The position numbers were made by a program, and so were the translations under genes. DNA of 64,000 nt from NCBI RefSeq assembly GCF_000771225.1, contig NZ_JDTZ01000010.1, positions 62,001 to 126,000 on the forward strand. The letters run 5' to 3'. Shown here in pieces: positions 54,502 through 63,774 of the stretch. The notes below the pieces were generated by a model. That model saw nothing but the letters and a program-made list of their open reading frames with translations. It was not told where the DNA came from and did no database searches. This DNA is from Bifidobacterium pseudolongum subsp. pseudolongum DSM 20099. GTDB lineage: Bacteria > Actinomycetota > Actinomycetes > Actinomycetales > Bifidobacteriaceae. The stretch's first letter is position 1. The number at the start of each line of letters is the position of its first letter.

Positions 54502-55746
54502 ATGAAGATCGCGGTCGCCGGCACCGGCTATGTGGGACTGTCTGTGGCACTGCTGCTTGCGCAGCATAACGAAGTGCATGCGCTGGACATCGTGCCCGAA
54601 AAGGTGGAGAAGCTCAACCACTGCGAAAGCCCGATTGTGGACGTGGAGATCACACGTTTCCTCGACGGCAAGCGCGATGGCACAATGGACTTGGACTTTC
54701 AGGCCACCACTGATCCGGCCGTGGCGTACACCGGTGCCGATTACGCGGTTGTGGCTACCCCCACCAACTATGACGAGCGCAAGAACTACTTCGACACCTC
54801 GAGCGTGGAAGCCGCCATCAAGGCCATCCGTGAATATGACCCAGACTGCTGGATCGTGATCAAGTCGACGATCCCGGTCGGCTACACCGCACAACTGCGT
54901 GAGAAGACCGGAGACGAGAAGATCATCTTCTCCCCGGAGTTCCTGCGAGAAGGCCATGCGTTGTACGACAACCTGCACCCTTCACGCATTGTCGTCGGCG
55001 CACCGATGGACGATGCTGCGGCAGTGGAGGCCGCCCACACGTTTGCGAACCTACTTGCACAGGGTGCTGCCCCCGAAGAGAATGAACGCAAGAACGCCGA
55101 CGGCACGACTGGCATTCCGGAGCTGATCTGCGGTACGACCGAAGCCGAGGCGATCAAGCTGTTCGCCAATACGTTCCTGGCGCTGCGTGTCGCCTATTTC
55201 AACGAGTTGGATACCTACGCACAGTCGCGCGGATTGAACACCGCTGAGATTATTCGTGGTGTGTGCCTTGATCCTCGTATCGGTGGACATTACAACAATC
55301 CTTCATTCGGCTATGGTGGGTACTGCCTGCCGAAGGATTCCAAGCAGTTGCTGGCGAATTACGCTGATGTGCCACAGAATCTCATCGAGGCCATCGTGGC
55401 TTCGAATGCAACACGCAAGGATTTCATCGCCGATGAGATCCTCAACGAGATCAGCGGCGAAGAGCATCCGGTCGTGGGCATCTATCGCCTGACGATGAAA
55501 TCCGGCTCGGACAACTTCCGCCAGTCAAGCATCCAAGGCATCATGAAGCGCATCAAAGCCAAGGGCGTTCCTGTTGTGGTGTATGAGCCGACACTCGACG
55601 ATGCGGAGTTCTTCGGCAGTGAAGTGACCCATGACCTTGAACGGTTCAAGCAGTGTGCCTCCATCATTGTCGCGAACCGTTGGAACGACGAGCTTGCCGA
55701 TGCTTCGAACAAGGTGTTCACGCGAGACCTGTTCCGTCGAGATTGA
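54502..55746 (+). CDS. ugd: UDP-glucose 6-dehydrogenase
   Basis: Oxidises UDP-glucose to UDP-glucuronate with two NAD+, giving an acidic sugar for EPS. The 414-residue protein has the Rossmann start [53 protein letters not shown] and the catalytic cysteine in [15 protein letters not shown]. The start is set by GAGGAATGCAC before ATG 54502, not the ATG six bases earlier. A short AT-rich stretch (54430-54495) precedes it and may hold its own promoter. Confidence 0.95.
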   Translation: MKIAVAGTGYVGLSVALLLAQHNEVHALDIVPEKVEKLNHCESPIVDVEITRFLDGKRDGTMDLDFQATTDPAVAYTGADYAVVATPTNYDERKNYFDTSSVEAAIKAIREYDPDCWIVIKSTIPVGYTAQLREKTGDEKIIFSPEFLREGHALYDNLHPSRIVVGAPMDDAAAVEAAHTFANLLAQGAAPEENERKNADGTTGIPELICGTTEAEAIKLFANTFLALRVAYFNELDTYAQSRGLNTAEIIRGVCLDPRIGGHYNNPSFGYGGYCLPKDSKQLLANYADVPQNLIEAIVASNATRKDFIADEILNEISGEEHPVVGIYRLTMKSGSDNFRQSSIQGIMKRIKAKGVPVVVYEPTLDDAEFFGSEVTHDLERFKQCASIIVANRWNDELADASNKVFTRDLFRRD

Positions 55747-55841
55747 TGTTCGCCTGTAGCGGGTGTGCACGCTCGTGTTGGGCAAAGACCATCTGGTTGG
55801 ATAGACTAGAGGGATTGCATAGCGAAGCGTGAGGTTGTACT

Positions 55842-56738
55842 TTGTCTGTCAATAACATCTCGGTGATCATTCCAACGCTCAATGCGGGCACCATGATCGA
55901 TGATCTGCTGTCCGCGCTGGAGCGGCAGACCATCACGCCTGCGGAGATCATTGTGGTAGATTCGTCGTCAGACGATGACACACAGGCGATTGTGCGCACG
56001 AAACACCCTGAGGTGCGCCTGCTGGTGATCGACCGCAAGGATTTCAACCACGGTGGCACGAGGGACTATGTGCTCCGCAAAAGCTCGGGGGAGTTCGTGT
56101 GCTTCCTCACGCAAGATGCGTTGCCGAAGGACAATGAGTTTTTGGCGCGGATTCTTAGACCGTTCAGAGATGAGCATGTGGCACTTGTGTACGGGCGGCA
56201 GTTGCCGCGTGCAGATGCCCGGCCCGCTGAGCGCATTGTGCGTGGGTACACCTACCGGCCCCAGTCGCGCATATTCACCCAAGCCGATGTGAAACGCTTG
56301 GGTATCAATGCCTTCCGCGCCTCCGACGTGTGCGCGGCGTACCGCCGCAGCGCATACTTGGAGGTCGGGGGATTCGAAAACCCGGTGCTCACCAACGAAG
56401 ACATGTTCATTGCCGCACGCTTCCTCCACGCAGGCTGGACCATCGTGTACGAAGCCGATGCGCAGGTGATCCATTCGCACAATTTCACGTTCAAGCAGCA
56501 GTTCAACCGCAACTACATCCAAGGCGTGGAAATCACCAAGCACTCCGATATTCTGGGCAATGCCAAGCTGACCGGCGAAGGTTTCTCGATGCTCACCTAC
56601 ACGATGAAGGAGCTGCTCAAAGAGGGCGAAATCGTGGAAGCCGCGCGCTTTTTCACTGAGTGCATCTTCCGTTACACCGGCAACCGCAAAGGCGTGCTGG
56701 ACGCCAAGCGCGCCGCCCGGAAAAGCGCGGGGCGGTGA
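55842..56738 (+). CDS. Family 2 glycosyltransferase (rhamnosyltransferase-like)
   Basis: GT-A enzyme of 298 residues: ISVIIPTLNAGTMIDDLLSALERQ, IIVVDSSSDDDTQAI in the nucleotide site, FNHGGTRDYVL and CFLTQDALP in place of the usual DxD, plus GGFENPVLTNEDMFIAARFLHAGW for the catalytic base region. The NHGGTRN-type block is typical of rhamnosyltransferases. The start is TTG 55842 with GAGG upstream. The following DUF4422 gene begins 2 bases after the stop, or overlaps it via GTG 56735. Confidence 0.9.
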   Translation: MSVNNISVIIPTLNAGTMIDDLLSALERQTITPAEIIVVDSSSDDDTQAIVRTKHPEVRLLVIDRKDFNHGGTRDYVLRKSSGEFVCFLTQDALPKDNEFLARILRPFRDEHVALVYGRQLPRADARPAERIVRGYTYRPQSRIFTQADVKRLGINAFRASDVCAAYRRSAYLEVGGFENPVLTNEDMFIAARFLHAGWTIVYEADAQVIHSHNFTFKQQFNRNYIQGVEITKHSDILGNAKLTGEGFSMLTYTMKELLKEGEIVEAARFFTECIFRYTGNRKGVLDAKRAARKSAGR

Positions 56739-56740
56739 CG

Positions 56741-57505
56741 ATGCCGGACCAAGCGAATACACGCGTCTACATTGTGGCGCACAAAGACTTTGACGCGCCT
56801 GCCGAGCCAGGGTACGTGCCGATTCTGGCCGGTGCCGCGCGCAACCATGCAAGCATTGCGGTGCGCGATGACGCCGGCGAGAACATCTCCGTGAAAAATC
56901 CGCAATTCTGCGAACTGACCGCACAGTACTGGGTATGGCGCAACGCCTGTTCGGACAGCACGAATGTGGGATTCGTGCATTACCGGCGCTATTTCTACAC
57001 CGATGCGCGCAAAAGCCGCATTGTGCCGGCGGCGCAGTTCGCCCATGACCTGACCGAAGTGGATGTGGTGCTGCCCGAACCATGGATCCTCACCAAGACC
57101 ATCCGTGCACAGTTCGCCCAATTCCATAACATCGACGACTTGAATACCGTACGTGCGATCCTGCAGGAGAGGCACCCGGAGTATGTGCCGGCGTTCGACG
57201 AACTGCTCGATGGGCACGCGTTGTACAGCTACAACATGTTTGTGATGGACACGAGCCGGTTCGCGGCGTACATGGAATGGCTTTTCGACATTCTGGACGA
57301 GGCGGAGCGGCGCATCGACACCACAGGATATGACGCATACAACCAGCGTCTCTTCGGATTCCTCGCGGAGCGCCTGCTCAATGTGTGGGTGCGCACGCGC
57401 AAGCTGCGCGTCAAGACCTATCCGGTATACAAGCCCAGCGACGTGTGGTGGAAAGAGGCGCTGCGCGCACAGACCAAGAAGCTGTTATATGGACGCCACC
57501 GCTGA
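56741..57505 (+). CDS. DUF4422 glycosyltransferase-like protein
   Basis: A 254-residue paralogue of the DUF4422 protein at 36181-36999. It shares VYIVAHKDFDAP, NPQFCELTAQYWVWRNACSDSTNVGFVHYRRYFY, SYNMFVMDTSRFAAYMEWLF and AERLLNVWVRTRKL. Unlike the first copy its codon use and GC are like the host average. GGGGCGG is the only Shine-Dalgarno-like element, and it may be translated by coupling with the upstream gene. Predicted to act on a lipid-linked EPS intermediate; the sugar is unknown. Confidence 0.86.
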   Translation: MPDQANTRVYIVAHKDFDAPAEPGYVPILAGAARNHASIAVRDDAGENISVKNPQFCELTAQYWVWRNACSDSTNVGFVHYRRYFYTDARKSRIVPAAQFAHDLTEVDVVLPEPWILTKTIRAQFAQFHNIDDLNTVRAILQERHPEYVPAFDELLDGHALYSYNMFVMDTSRFAAYMEWLFDILDEAERRIDTTGYDAYNQRLFGFLAERLLNVWVRTRKLRVKTYPVYKPSDVWWKEALRAQTKKLLYGRHR

Positions 57506-57539
57506 GAGGTCCGGCATGTTACACAGGGAAGGGGAGTGT

Positions 57540-58436
57540 ATGAAGCGCTGCGCTGGAATGGTCACATTCAATCCGGACATGGCACGGCTGCAGGCCAGTC
57601 TTGACGCCATAACCCCGCAAGTCGAGGCCGTGTTCGTCTTTGACAACGGTTCAGGGAATGTGCAGACTGTACGCGAGCTCGCCAAGCGATATAGGGGCGC
57701 GGTGCATGTGCAGGGAGCGGGGCGCAATCTGGGCATTGCCGCGGGTCTCAATGCCGTGTTGCAATGGGCAGCGGCCCGCCGATACGATGCCGTGCTGCTG
57801 TTGGACCAGGACAGTGTAGCCACCGCTGGCATGGTCGATGCGCTGGCACAGCTGCTTACCGATGGTGTGGGGCTCGTCTGCCCATTCATCCTGGACCGCA
57901 ACCGCATGACCGAAGAGGAATACCGTAGCCAGCATCTGCCCGCAGTGGAGCAGCTGACTCGCGGCGCCTCGCATGGTGCGATCACATCAGGCTCGCTCGT
58001 CAGCGTGCCGGCCGCGCTCGCAGTTGGTGGATTCGACGACGCGTTGTTCATTGACTATGTGGATTTCGACTTCAACGAACGCCTGCTGCTCAATGGGTAC
58101 CGGATTGTCAAAGACAATGCGGTGTATTTGCTCCACGAAAAAGGCAAATCAGCGCAAACTGGCCTCAAAGTGCCGCGCCGCCGGTCAGACGGCACGGTGA
58201 TATGGGCACCTTTGTTCACGTTGGGGTACAACCCCATGCGCTGTTATTACCAAGCGCGCAACCGGGTGATCTACTGGAAGAAATACCACAAGTGGACCAA
58301 ACTCGAAGGCCTTGTGGAGATTCCGCCGCTCATGGTGCTCTCGCTGTTGGAACCGCACCGCTTCGCCAAACTCAGGGCGTACTGCAAGGGCATTGCGGAT
58401 GGCATGCGCATGCCGGTCAAGGAGTATCGTCCATGA
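57540..58436 (+). CDS. Family 2 glycosyltransferase (rhamnosyltransferase-like)
   Basis: A 298-residue transferase that starts without an IIP strand: CAGMVTFNPDMARLQASLDAI, then VFVFDNGSGN and AVLLLDQDSVATAGM, the DQDS block typical of RfbF-type rhamnosyltransferases. ITSGSLVSVPAALAVGGFDDALFIDYVDFDFNERLLLNGYRI supplies the acceptor-side residues. AAGGGGAG lies 4 bases before ATG 57540. Its stop overlaps the next ATG (ATGA). Confidence 0.9.
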   Translation: MKRCAGMVTFNPDMARLQASLDAITPQVEAVFVFDNGSGNVQTVRELAKRYRGAVHVQGAGRNLGIAAGLNAVLQWAAARRYDAVLLLDQDSVATAGMVDALAQLLTDGVGLVCPFILDRNRMTEEEYRSQHLPAVEQLTRGASHGAITSGSLVSVPAALAVGGFDDALFIDYVDFDFNERLLLNGYRIVKDNAVYLLHEKGKSAQTGLKVPRRRSDGTVIWAPLFTLGYNPMRCYYQARNRVIYWKKYHKWTKLEGLVEIPPLMVLSLLEPHRFAKLRAYCKGIADGMRMPVKEYRP

Positions 58437-59476
58437 CCGCGCGCACCCCGCTCATCAGCGTGATCGTGCCGGTGTACAACCAAGAGGCATATGTTGCCGC
58501 ATGCATCGGCTCGTTGCGTGCGCAGACGATGGACGATGTGGAAGTGATTGTTGTTGACGACGGCTCCACCGACGATTCCGTGCGCGTGATGCGCAACGCC
58601 ATTGCAGACGACGCCCGCTTCACCATCATCGAACAGGCCAACCAAGGCGTGGCTGTGGCGCGCAATACCGGCCTTGGCACGGCGCGCGGCACATGGATCT
58701 GCTTCATCGACCCCGACGATGTTGTGGACCCTGAGTATCTGGCCACATTGTATGGTGAAACGCGCGCGCATCCGCATGCCGACGTCATCATGTCGGCGTG
58801 CGCCGCCTTCGACAGTGCAGGCGAGCGTCGCCAGCGGTTTTTCCCCAGCGGGTTCGTGGTGACGGATGAGGCGGCCAAGAAGCCGCTCTACCGCCAACTT
58901 ATGGATGGCGCATATATGCAGGACGCCGGGTTTGTGACGGCGATCGGCGTGCCGTGGGGCAAACTATACCGGCATGCGCTGCTCACGGAGCATGATTTGC
59001 GTTTTGACCCGGCGCTGCCGCGGATGCAGGACAATCTGTTCAACATGGAGGTCTTCCACGCCGCGCATGAGCTGGTGTATGTGGACTATGCCGGGTACCA
59101 TTACCGCGTTGGGGGATTGGGTGCGCGCACGGTGGCGAACACCGCGAAAGGGCTGTACCACCCCGCGATTGACGCCCGCACGCGGCTGATGCATGAATAC
59201 CGGCTGGACACTGACGCCGACTTACGGCAGACGTGGGCCACCGAACAGGTGAATCTGTATTACCAAGAGCTCAAGGCGGTGGCCGCACTTGCACCGCGCG
59301 ATTGGAACGCCATCCGCAGGGCCTGTTGGCGGCGCGCAGAGGCATTGCACCCGCGTTTGGCCGCAGTGGACAGGCGGATGCTGCCGAAGGCAGGCCGATT
59401 GAAATACGCCATGTTGACGAACAGGTTCATGACCACGGTGGTGGCCACGCTGCTGTGGAAGAACCATGGTGAGTGA
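58433..59476 (+). CDS. Family 2 glycosyltransferase
   Basis: A 347-residue GT-A enzyme with PLISVIVPVYNQEAYVAACIGSL, VEVIVVDDGSTDDSV and the metal-binding WICFIDPDDVVDP. The region GVPWGKLYRHALL and FDPALPRMQDNLFNMEVF is the usual acceptor-side block. The C-terminus is basic with a short hydrophobic stretch. AAGGAG lies 9 bases before ATG 58433, which overlaps the previous stop. Translationally coupled member of the second EPS operon. Confidence 0.92.
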   Translation: MTARTPLISVIVPVYNQEAYVAACIGSLRAQTMDDVEVIVVDDGSTDDSVRVMRNAIADDARFTIIEQANQGVAVARNTGLGTARGTWICFIDPDDVVDPEYLATLYGETRAHPHADVIMSACAAFDSAGERRQRFFPSGFVVTDEAAKKPLYRQLMDGAYMQDAGFVTAIGVPWGKLYRHALLTEHDLRFDPALPRMQDNLFNMEVFHAAHELVYVDYAGYHYRVGGLGARTVANTAKGLYHPAIDARTRLMHEYRLDTDADLRQTWATEQVNLYYQELKAVAALAPRDWNAIRRACWRRAEALHPRLAAVDRRMLPKAGRLKYAMLTNRFMTTVVATLLWKNHGE

Positions 59477-59496
59477 CACCGAAGAGGGAGAACCGG

Positions 59497-60420
59497 ATGC
59501 CTAGACTCAAGGAATTGCCGGCGCGGCTGTCGAAGATCAATTCCGCAGCGGTCAATTGCACCAAGCTGCTGGGGGTCAAACCAGCTGCGCTTGGGGTGGT
59601 GTACCACTGCACCAAGCGTTGCCGTGACCGGTATTACCGCGTGTTCGACGATGCACTATGGGCCAAGGTCATGCGTCACATTCCCTTTGATGCCGATGCC
59701 ATCCCCGGTTTACCCGCACACAATGACGGACCGATTTGGGTGGCATGGTGGCAAGGGTTGAACGACCGCACGCCAGCGGTCATCCGCGCGTGCGTCGACA
59801 GCATCAGACGCCATGCAGGCGGCCGTGAGGTCATCATCGTGACGCGCGAGAATTACGCGCAGTATGCAAGCATCGATCCGATTCTGGCGCAGCGCCGTGA
59901 GGCGGGCACCTTGACGATCAACGCGTTCTGCGACGCGCTGCGCGTCAAACTGCTGTATGAGCATGGCGGCGTATGGCTCGATTCCACGCTGTATCTGACT
60001 GATGACCTTTCGTCTGATTTCGCTGACTACCCGTTCTATTCGATCCACGCCGAGCACCCGGAATGCCTTTGGGCCACATACTGCCTGGCATCGGTGGCTG
60101 GCAATCCGCTCGTGAAGTACATCTATGACTGTTTCGTCGCGGTGTTCACACAGATACCGGCGGTGCCGGAGTATTTCCTCTTCGACGAGTTCTTCCACGA
60201 CGCCTACATGCACATTCCGCAGGTCACCGCGATGATCGACGCGATACCGTTGAGCAACAACGGCCGCTTTGAACTTTCCGAACAGATGGATTCCACCGCA
60301 GCCGAGCCCACGGTGGTGCCCGGCACGACCATCCATAAACTCACGTACAAGATTCCATACCCCACCACGGTGCAGGGCAAGCCCACACTGTACCAGCGTG
60401 TGCTTGACGGTACATTGTGA
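59497..60420 (+). CDS. Capsular polysaccharide synthesis-type glycosyltransferase (GT32-like)
   Basis: Third Caps_synth member, 307 residues: GPIWVAWWQGLNDRTPAVIRACVDSI, ITRENYAQYASIDPIL and FCDALRVKLLYEHGGVWLDSTLYL carrying the GGxWxD motif. It is parallel to the 27054 and 28929 proteins but at host-like GC. AGGGAG lies 6 bases before ATG 59497; a GTG at 59473 overlapping the previous stop would add 8 residues. Its stop overlaps the ATG at 60420 of the next gene's frame. Confidence 0.87.
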   Translation: MPRLKELPARLSKINSAAVNCTKLLGVKPAALGVVYHCTKRCRDRYYRVFDDALWAKVMRHIPFDADAIPGLPAHNDGPIWVAWWQGLNDRTPAVIRACVDSIRRHAGGREVIIVTRENYAQYASIDPILAQRREAGTLTINAFCDALRVKLLYEHGGVWLDSTLYLTDDLSSDFADYPFYSIHAEHPECLWATYCLASVAGNPLVKYIYDCFVAVFTQIPAVPEYFLFDEFFHDAYMHIPQVTAMIDAIPLSNNGRFELSEQMDSTAAEPTVVPGTTIHKLTYKIPYPTTVQGKPTLYQRVLDGTL

Positions 60421-60440
60421 TGGAGACGAAAGGACTGACT

Positions 60441-61307
60441 ATGTTTGGATTTGTAGTGCTGCATTACCTGGTGGATGACGCCACCGCGCAGTGTGTGGAT
60501 TCGATTCGCGAATATTGCAGCAGCGAATCATGCCATATTGTGATTGTGGACAACAATTCAGCGAACGGCAGTTTTGAGCGGCTCCAGACGCGTTATGCCG
60601 AAACACCCGGTGTCACGCTGCTGCACAACGCCGTGAACGAGGGCTTCGCCCGCGGCAACAACATTGGCTACCGGTATTGCAAGAGCCAGCTGCACTGCGA
60701 TTACATCGTGACAATCAACAACGACGCGATGCTCACGAGTGCCGATTTCATGCCGTTGTGTACCGAGGACTATGTGCAGACGCATTGCGGCGTGATTGGC
60801 CCGGACATCGTTTCACTCAAAGACGACCGCCATCAGAACCCTAGTTACGGCATCATCCGTACCCAACGGGAAGTAAATAGACAGATACGCCGGTTCCGTG
60901 CGATCCTGCTGTTGCTGCGCCTGCACTTGTACGAGCCGCTTGTGCGGCTCAAGCAACGGCTGGGGCGCCAGCCTGCGGCGGAAAGCCCATACACGCACGC
61001 CACGGCTGAGGCGGATGCGAACCAGCCCTACAAATTGCATGGCGCATGTCTGATCTTCACGCCGGCCTTCGTGCAACACTACGACGAGCCATTCGACCCG
61101 CGCACCTTCCTGTATTTCGAAGAGCACATCCTATGGATGCGCTGCCAGACGGCAGGGCTGGGTATGCATTATGACCCGCGCATCGTGGTGAAGCACGTGG
61201 AGGACGCGTCGACCGACAGCATGAGCGTGGATACGCGGCAGAAGATGATCTTCACACTTGGCAACTACTTGGCCTCACTCAAGGTGTTGGAGACGTATGT
61301 GAGCTGA
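60441..61307 (+). CDS. Family 2 glycosyltransferase (rhamnosyltransferase-like)
   Basis: A 288-residue transferase: GFVVLHYLVDDATAQCVDSI, IVIVDNNSANGSFE, HNAVNEGFARGNNIGYRY and YIVTINNDAML, which are the blocks of WbbL/RfbF-type enzymes. The later YKLHGACLIFTPAFV and FDPRTFLYFEEHILWMRCQ agree. A loop of about 45 residues in the middle (REVNRQIRRFRAILLLLRL...) is hydrophobic-basic and may touch the membrane. AAAGGA lies 6 bases before ATG 60441. It ends the plus-strand run and converges on the next gene with a 40-base gap. Confidence 0.9.
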   Translation: MFGFVVLHYLVDDATAQCVDSIREYCSSESCHIVIVDNNSANGSFERLQTRYAETPGVTLLHNAVNEGFARGNNIGYRYCKSQLHCDYIVTINNDAMLTSADFMPLCTEDYVQTHCGVIGPDIVSLKDDRHQNPSYGIIRTQREVNRQIRRFRAILLLLRLHLYEPLVRLKQRLGRQPAAESPYTHATAEADANQPYKLHGACLIFTPAFVQHYDEPFDPRTFLYFEEHILWMRCQTAGLGMHYDPRIVVKHVEDASTDSMSVDTRQKMIFTLGNYLASLKVLETYVS

Positions 61308-61347
61308 ATGACGTGCTGGATGGGTATAGGGGAGATGGGCTCATAAA

Positions 61348-62178
61348 TCAGATGAACAGGAAATGCAAGGACTTATACTTCCTGATCAGATTGCGGCGGC
61401 GCGCACAGATGCGGCTTCGTGCAGCGCGCTTGCCATCCTTACCGAACATTGCATAGTACGCACGTGTGTCCTGTTTCCAGATGCGGAAGCGGTGGATGTC
61501 GGCCTGCATGTTGTTAGAGTCATACGAGAATGACTGGTGAAGCACAATGTCATCCATGACGATGATTGGTATGCCATGTTCATGGACTTGGACCATCAGC
61601 TGGTGATCCACCTCATCCAGAAACAGAGATTCATCATAGCGCACGGTTGTGAAGATATCGCGCGCAAGAATCATGCCGGAGTTGATGCCACTCACATGCG
61701 CGGCATCGGAGAAATCATTGTTGGTAATCGTCCGGATACGGTAGCCGAACTGCAGATGCGGGCTGATAAGCTCGCGCTGCGTGCGCACAAGCGGGAGATA
61801 GATGGCAGGTTCATCAATGAAATACGCAGCGGCCTTCTCCAGAAAATCATCAGGTACCGTAGTGTCGTCATCCATGATGCAGATGTACGGTGCGTCGCAC
61901 TCGGCGACAGCGTTGTTGTACGCCCTTGGAAGACCTACATTCCCACCCATCCAGCGGTAGTGAACGAGGTTACGGTTGCGTAGGGTGGTGTTGACCTCAT
62001 GTGGCCGGCTGCTGTTGTCGCGGATGTACACACCATGCACGGTAGGGGAGTTCAGAAAATACTCCAGTGAAGTGATTTCTTCAATGCCCTGTTCGTACAG
62101 GATGATGATGACGTCAACGGAGCGTTCACGGATGCTGTGAGGTATAGGAAATCCGGCAGAAGGGGTGGTGATGACCAT
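61348..62178 (-). CDS. Family 2 glycosyltransferase
   Basis: A 276-residue GT-A enzyme: SVDVIIILYEQGIEEITSLEYFL, VYIRDNSSRPHEV, GGNVGLPRAYNNAV and the metal-binding YICIMDDDTTVPDDFLEKA. GINSGMILARDIF and FLDEVDHQLMVQVHEHG form the acceptor side. The C-terminus is strongly basic (RAARSRICARRRNLIRKYK). No clear Shine-Dalgarno site. It lies 9 bases after the flippase gene on the minus strand. Confidence 0.88.
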   Translation of the reverse strand: MVITTPSAGFPIPHSIRERSVDVIIILYEQGIEEITSLEYFLNSPTVHGVYIRDNSSRPHEVNTTLRNRNLVHYRWMGGNVGLPRAYNNAVAECDAPYICIMDDDTTVPDDFLEKAAAYFIDEPAIYLPLVRTQRELISPHLQFGYRIRTITNNDFSDAAHVSGINSGMILARDIFTTVRYDESLFLDEVDHQLMVQVHEHGIPIIVMDDIVLHQSFSYDSNNMQADIHRFRIWKQDTRAYYAMFGKDGKRAARSRICARRRNLIRKYKSLHFLFI

Positions 62179-62187
62179 GATGCTGCG

Positions 62188-63642
62188 TTACTTCTTTCTA
62201 TGGAGCATAGACTGTAGGAACGATTCCTTGGTGAGAATCAGCAGAATAGCGTCGAAAACGCAGAATCCGACGGCGGCCAGTAGGATACGCGGGAGGGGGG
62301 ACCACGACTGGCACAGCCATGAAATTGCCACGGCGCCGGTACACCCTGCGATCCATGAGATGATAATCTTCCAGTAATCAGTATGCTTGTGCACTTCCTT
62401 GATGAAGTCGCGGATGATGTAAGTGCGCAATGCATATACGCAGATCTCAGTGACCACCAAGCCGAATGCGGCACCGTTGATTCCCCATAGTGGGATGAAG
62501 ATGAGCTCGAAGATGATGGCTAGCGCCAAACCTGTGACTGTGGTATAAGTGTACTCTTTCTCGCGGTTTGCTGCGACCATGTATTGCGATTGCATGGAGC
62601 CGATAGGCCCCAGCAGAATCATTGGGGAGCTGATGACGAGCGCAGACGAGCCGGGAAGATAGTCGTGGCCGCCGAGCAATAGGATGATTGGCTGGACACA
62701 GATGACAACGGCAGCCATCAGTGCAAGACCCAGCATGATGAGAAAGTTGAAGCTCTTCGCCATCAGTTTGGTGGTGGCCTCATGGCCCTCCTGCGCCTCA
62801 TAATAGGAAAGGCGGGGCAGCATGACGCCGCTGACAGCGCCCACTGCAGAATTACACATGTTACGAATCTTGTACACGAGCTGGTAGAGTCCCAATGCGT
62901 AATTTGAGGTAAGGAAGCCGAGTAGCAGCATGTCTATCTGACCGTACATGCCCGACGCGATGTTGGAGACGGAGAACGTGAACATCGCTTTGAAATGCTT
63001 GCGAATGTTCATTGTGTAGTGTCGTGAGAACGTCACATAGACACGCAGACGCAAAAGATTTAGCACATTCGAACCAATTGTGCCGATGAGCAAGACTGCC
63101 GCATAGGCCAAAGTGTCGTTTGTGTGACGTACGAATATGAACAGCAGGATGATGCTGAGCACTTTGAACGCGATGTTGCGAACGGTGATGTAACTATACT
63201 GCTCAATGGCACGGTACAGCCACTCCGCCGAACATGATGTGAGCCAGATAGACAAGCCAGCAATGAGCATAAGCGGTAGTTGCTCTCGCGTACGTGGTAT
63301 GACGAACAAGCATGCTATATAGACAGCGTATACGATTGCCGTGGATACGAACAAGACGATGAGCAGCTCCTGCACAGTCTTGCTGAGTGCTGCACGGTCA
63401 TCCCTGAGTTTCGCGCACTCTCTAGTACCGTACATCGTGAATCCAAGTTGTGCGACAAGAGAGAAGTAGCCGACGAAGGTGTACGCCCACGACACGATGC
63501 CGTTGTTGTCCGGTCCCAGCACTCGTGAAACGTATGGAACAGTAATGAGTGGAAATAGGAACGTGGACGTAGTAAGAATCGCGTTCATTACTACGTTGTA
63601 CCTCACCGAATGAATCTTTGGTTGCTTGATTTGTTTACTCAC
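62188..63642 (-). CDS. Wzx-type polysaccharide flippase (second)
   Basis: Integral membrane protein of about 484 residues with 12-14 helices. It starts with the MOP-family block VRYNVVMNAILTTSTFLFPLITVPYVSRVLGPDNNGIVSWA, which is very characteristic of Wzx/RfbX flippases, followed by ALGLYQLVYKIRNMCNSAV. GTG 63642 is chosen because it places this block near the N-terminus as in homologues; the frame stays open to 63759. It is distinct in sequence from the flippase at 31046-32470, so the two probably handle different lipid-linked units or serve two loci. Confidence 0.9.
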   Translation of the reverse strand: MSKQIKQPKIHSVRYNVVMNAILTTSTFLFPLITVPYVSRVLGPDNNGIVSWAYTFVGYFSLVAQLGFTMYGTRECAKLRDDRAALSKTVQELLIVLFVSTAIVYAVYIACLFVIPRTREQLPLMLIAGLSIWLTSCSAEWLYRAIEQYSYITVRNIAFKVLSIILLFIFVRHTNDTLAYAAVLLIGTIGSNVLNLLRLRVYVTFSRHYTMNIRKHFKAMFTFSVSNIASGMYGQIDMLLLGFLTSNYALGLYQLVYKIRNMCNSAVGAVSGVMLPRLSYYEAQEGHEATTKLMAKSFNFLIMLGLALMAAVVICVQPIILLLGGHDYLPGSSALVISSPMILLGPIGSMQSQYMVAANREKEYTYTTVTGLALAIIFELIFIPLWGINGAAFGLVVTEICVYALRTYIIRDFIKEVHKHTDYWKIIISWIAGCTGAVAISWLCQSWSPLPRILLAAVGFCVFDAILLILTKESFLQSMLHRKK

Positions 63643-63774
63643 GATGCCTGATACTCCACTGAAGATGGTGATTGTTACATGCTTTTGGGTATTCTTCGAG
63701 ATGCTGTTTACCGTGTCGCCTAAGTCTGTTCTGAATCTGTCGGCTTGGTTCGAGCCCAATCTATATAAAGGAAA

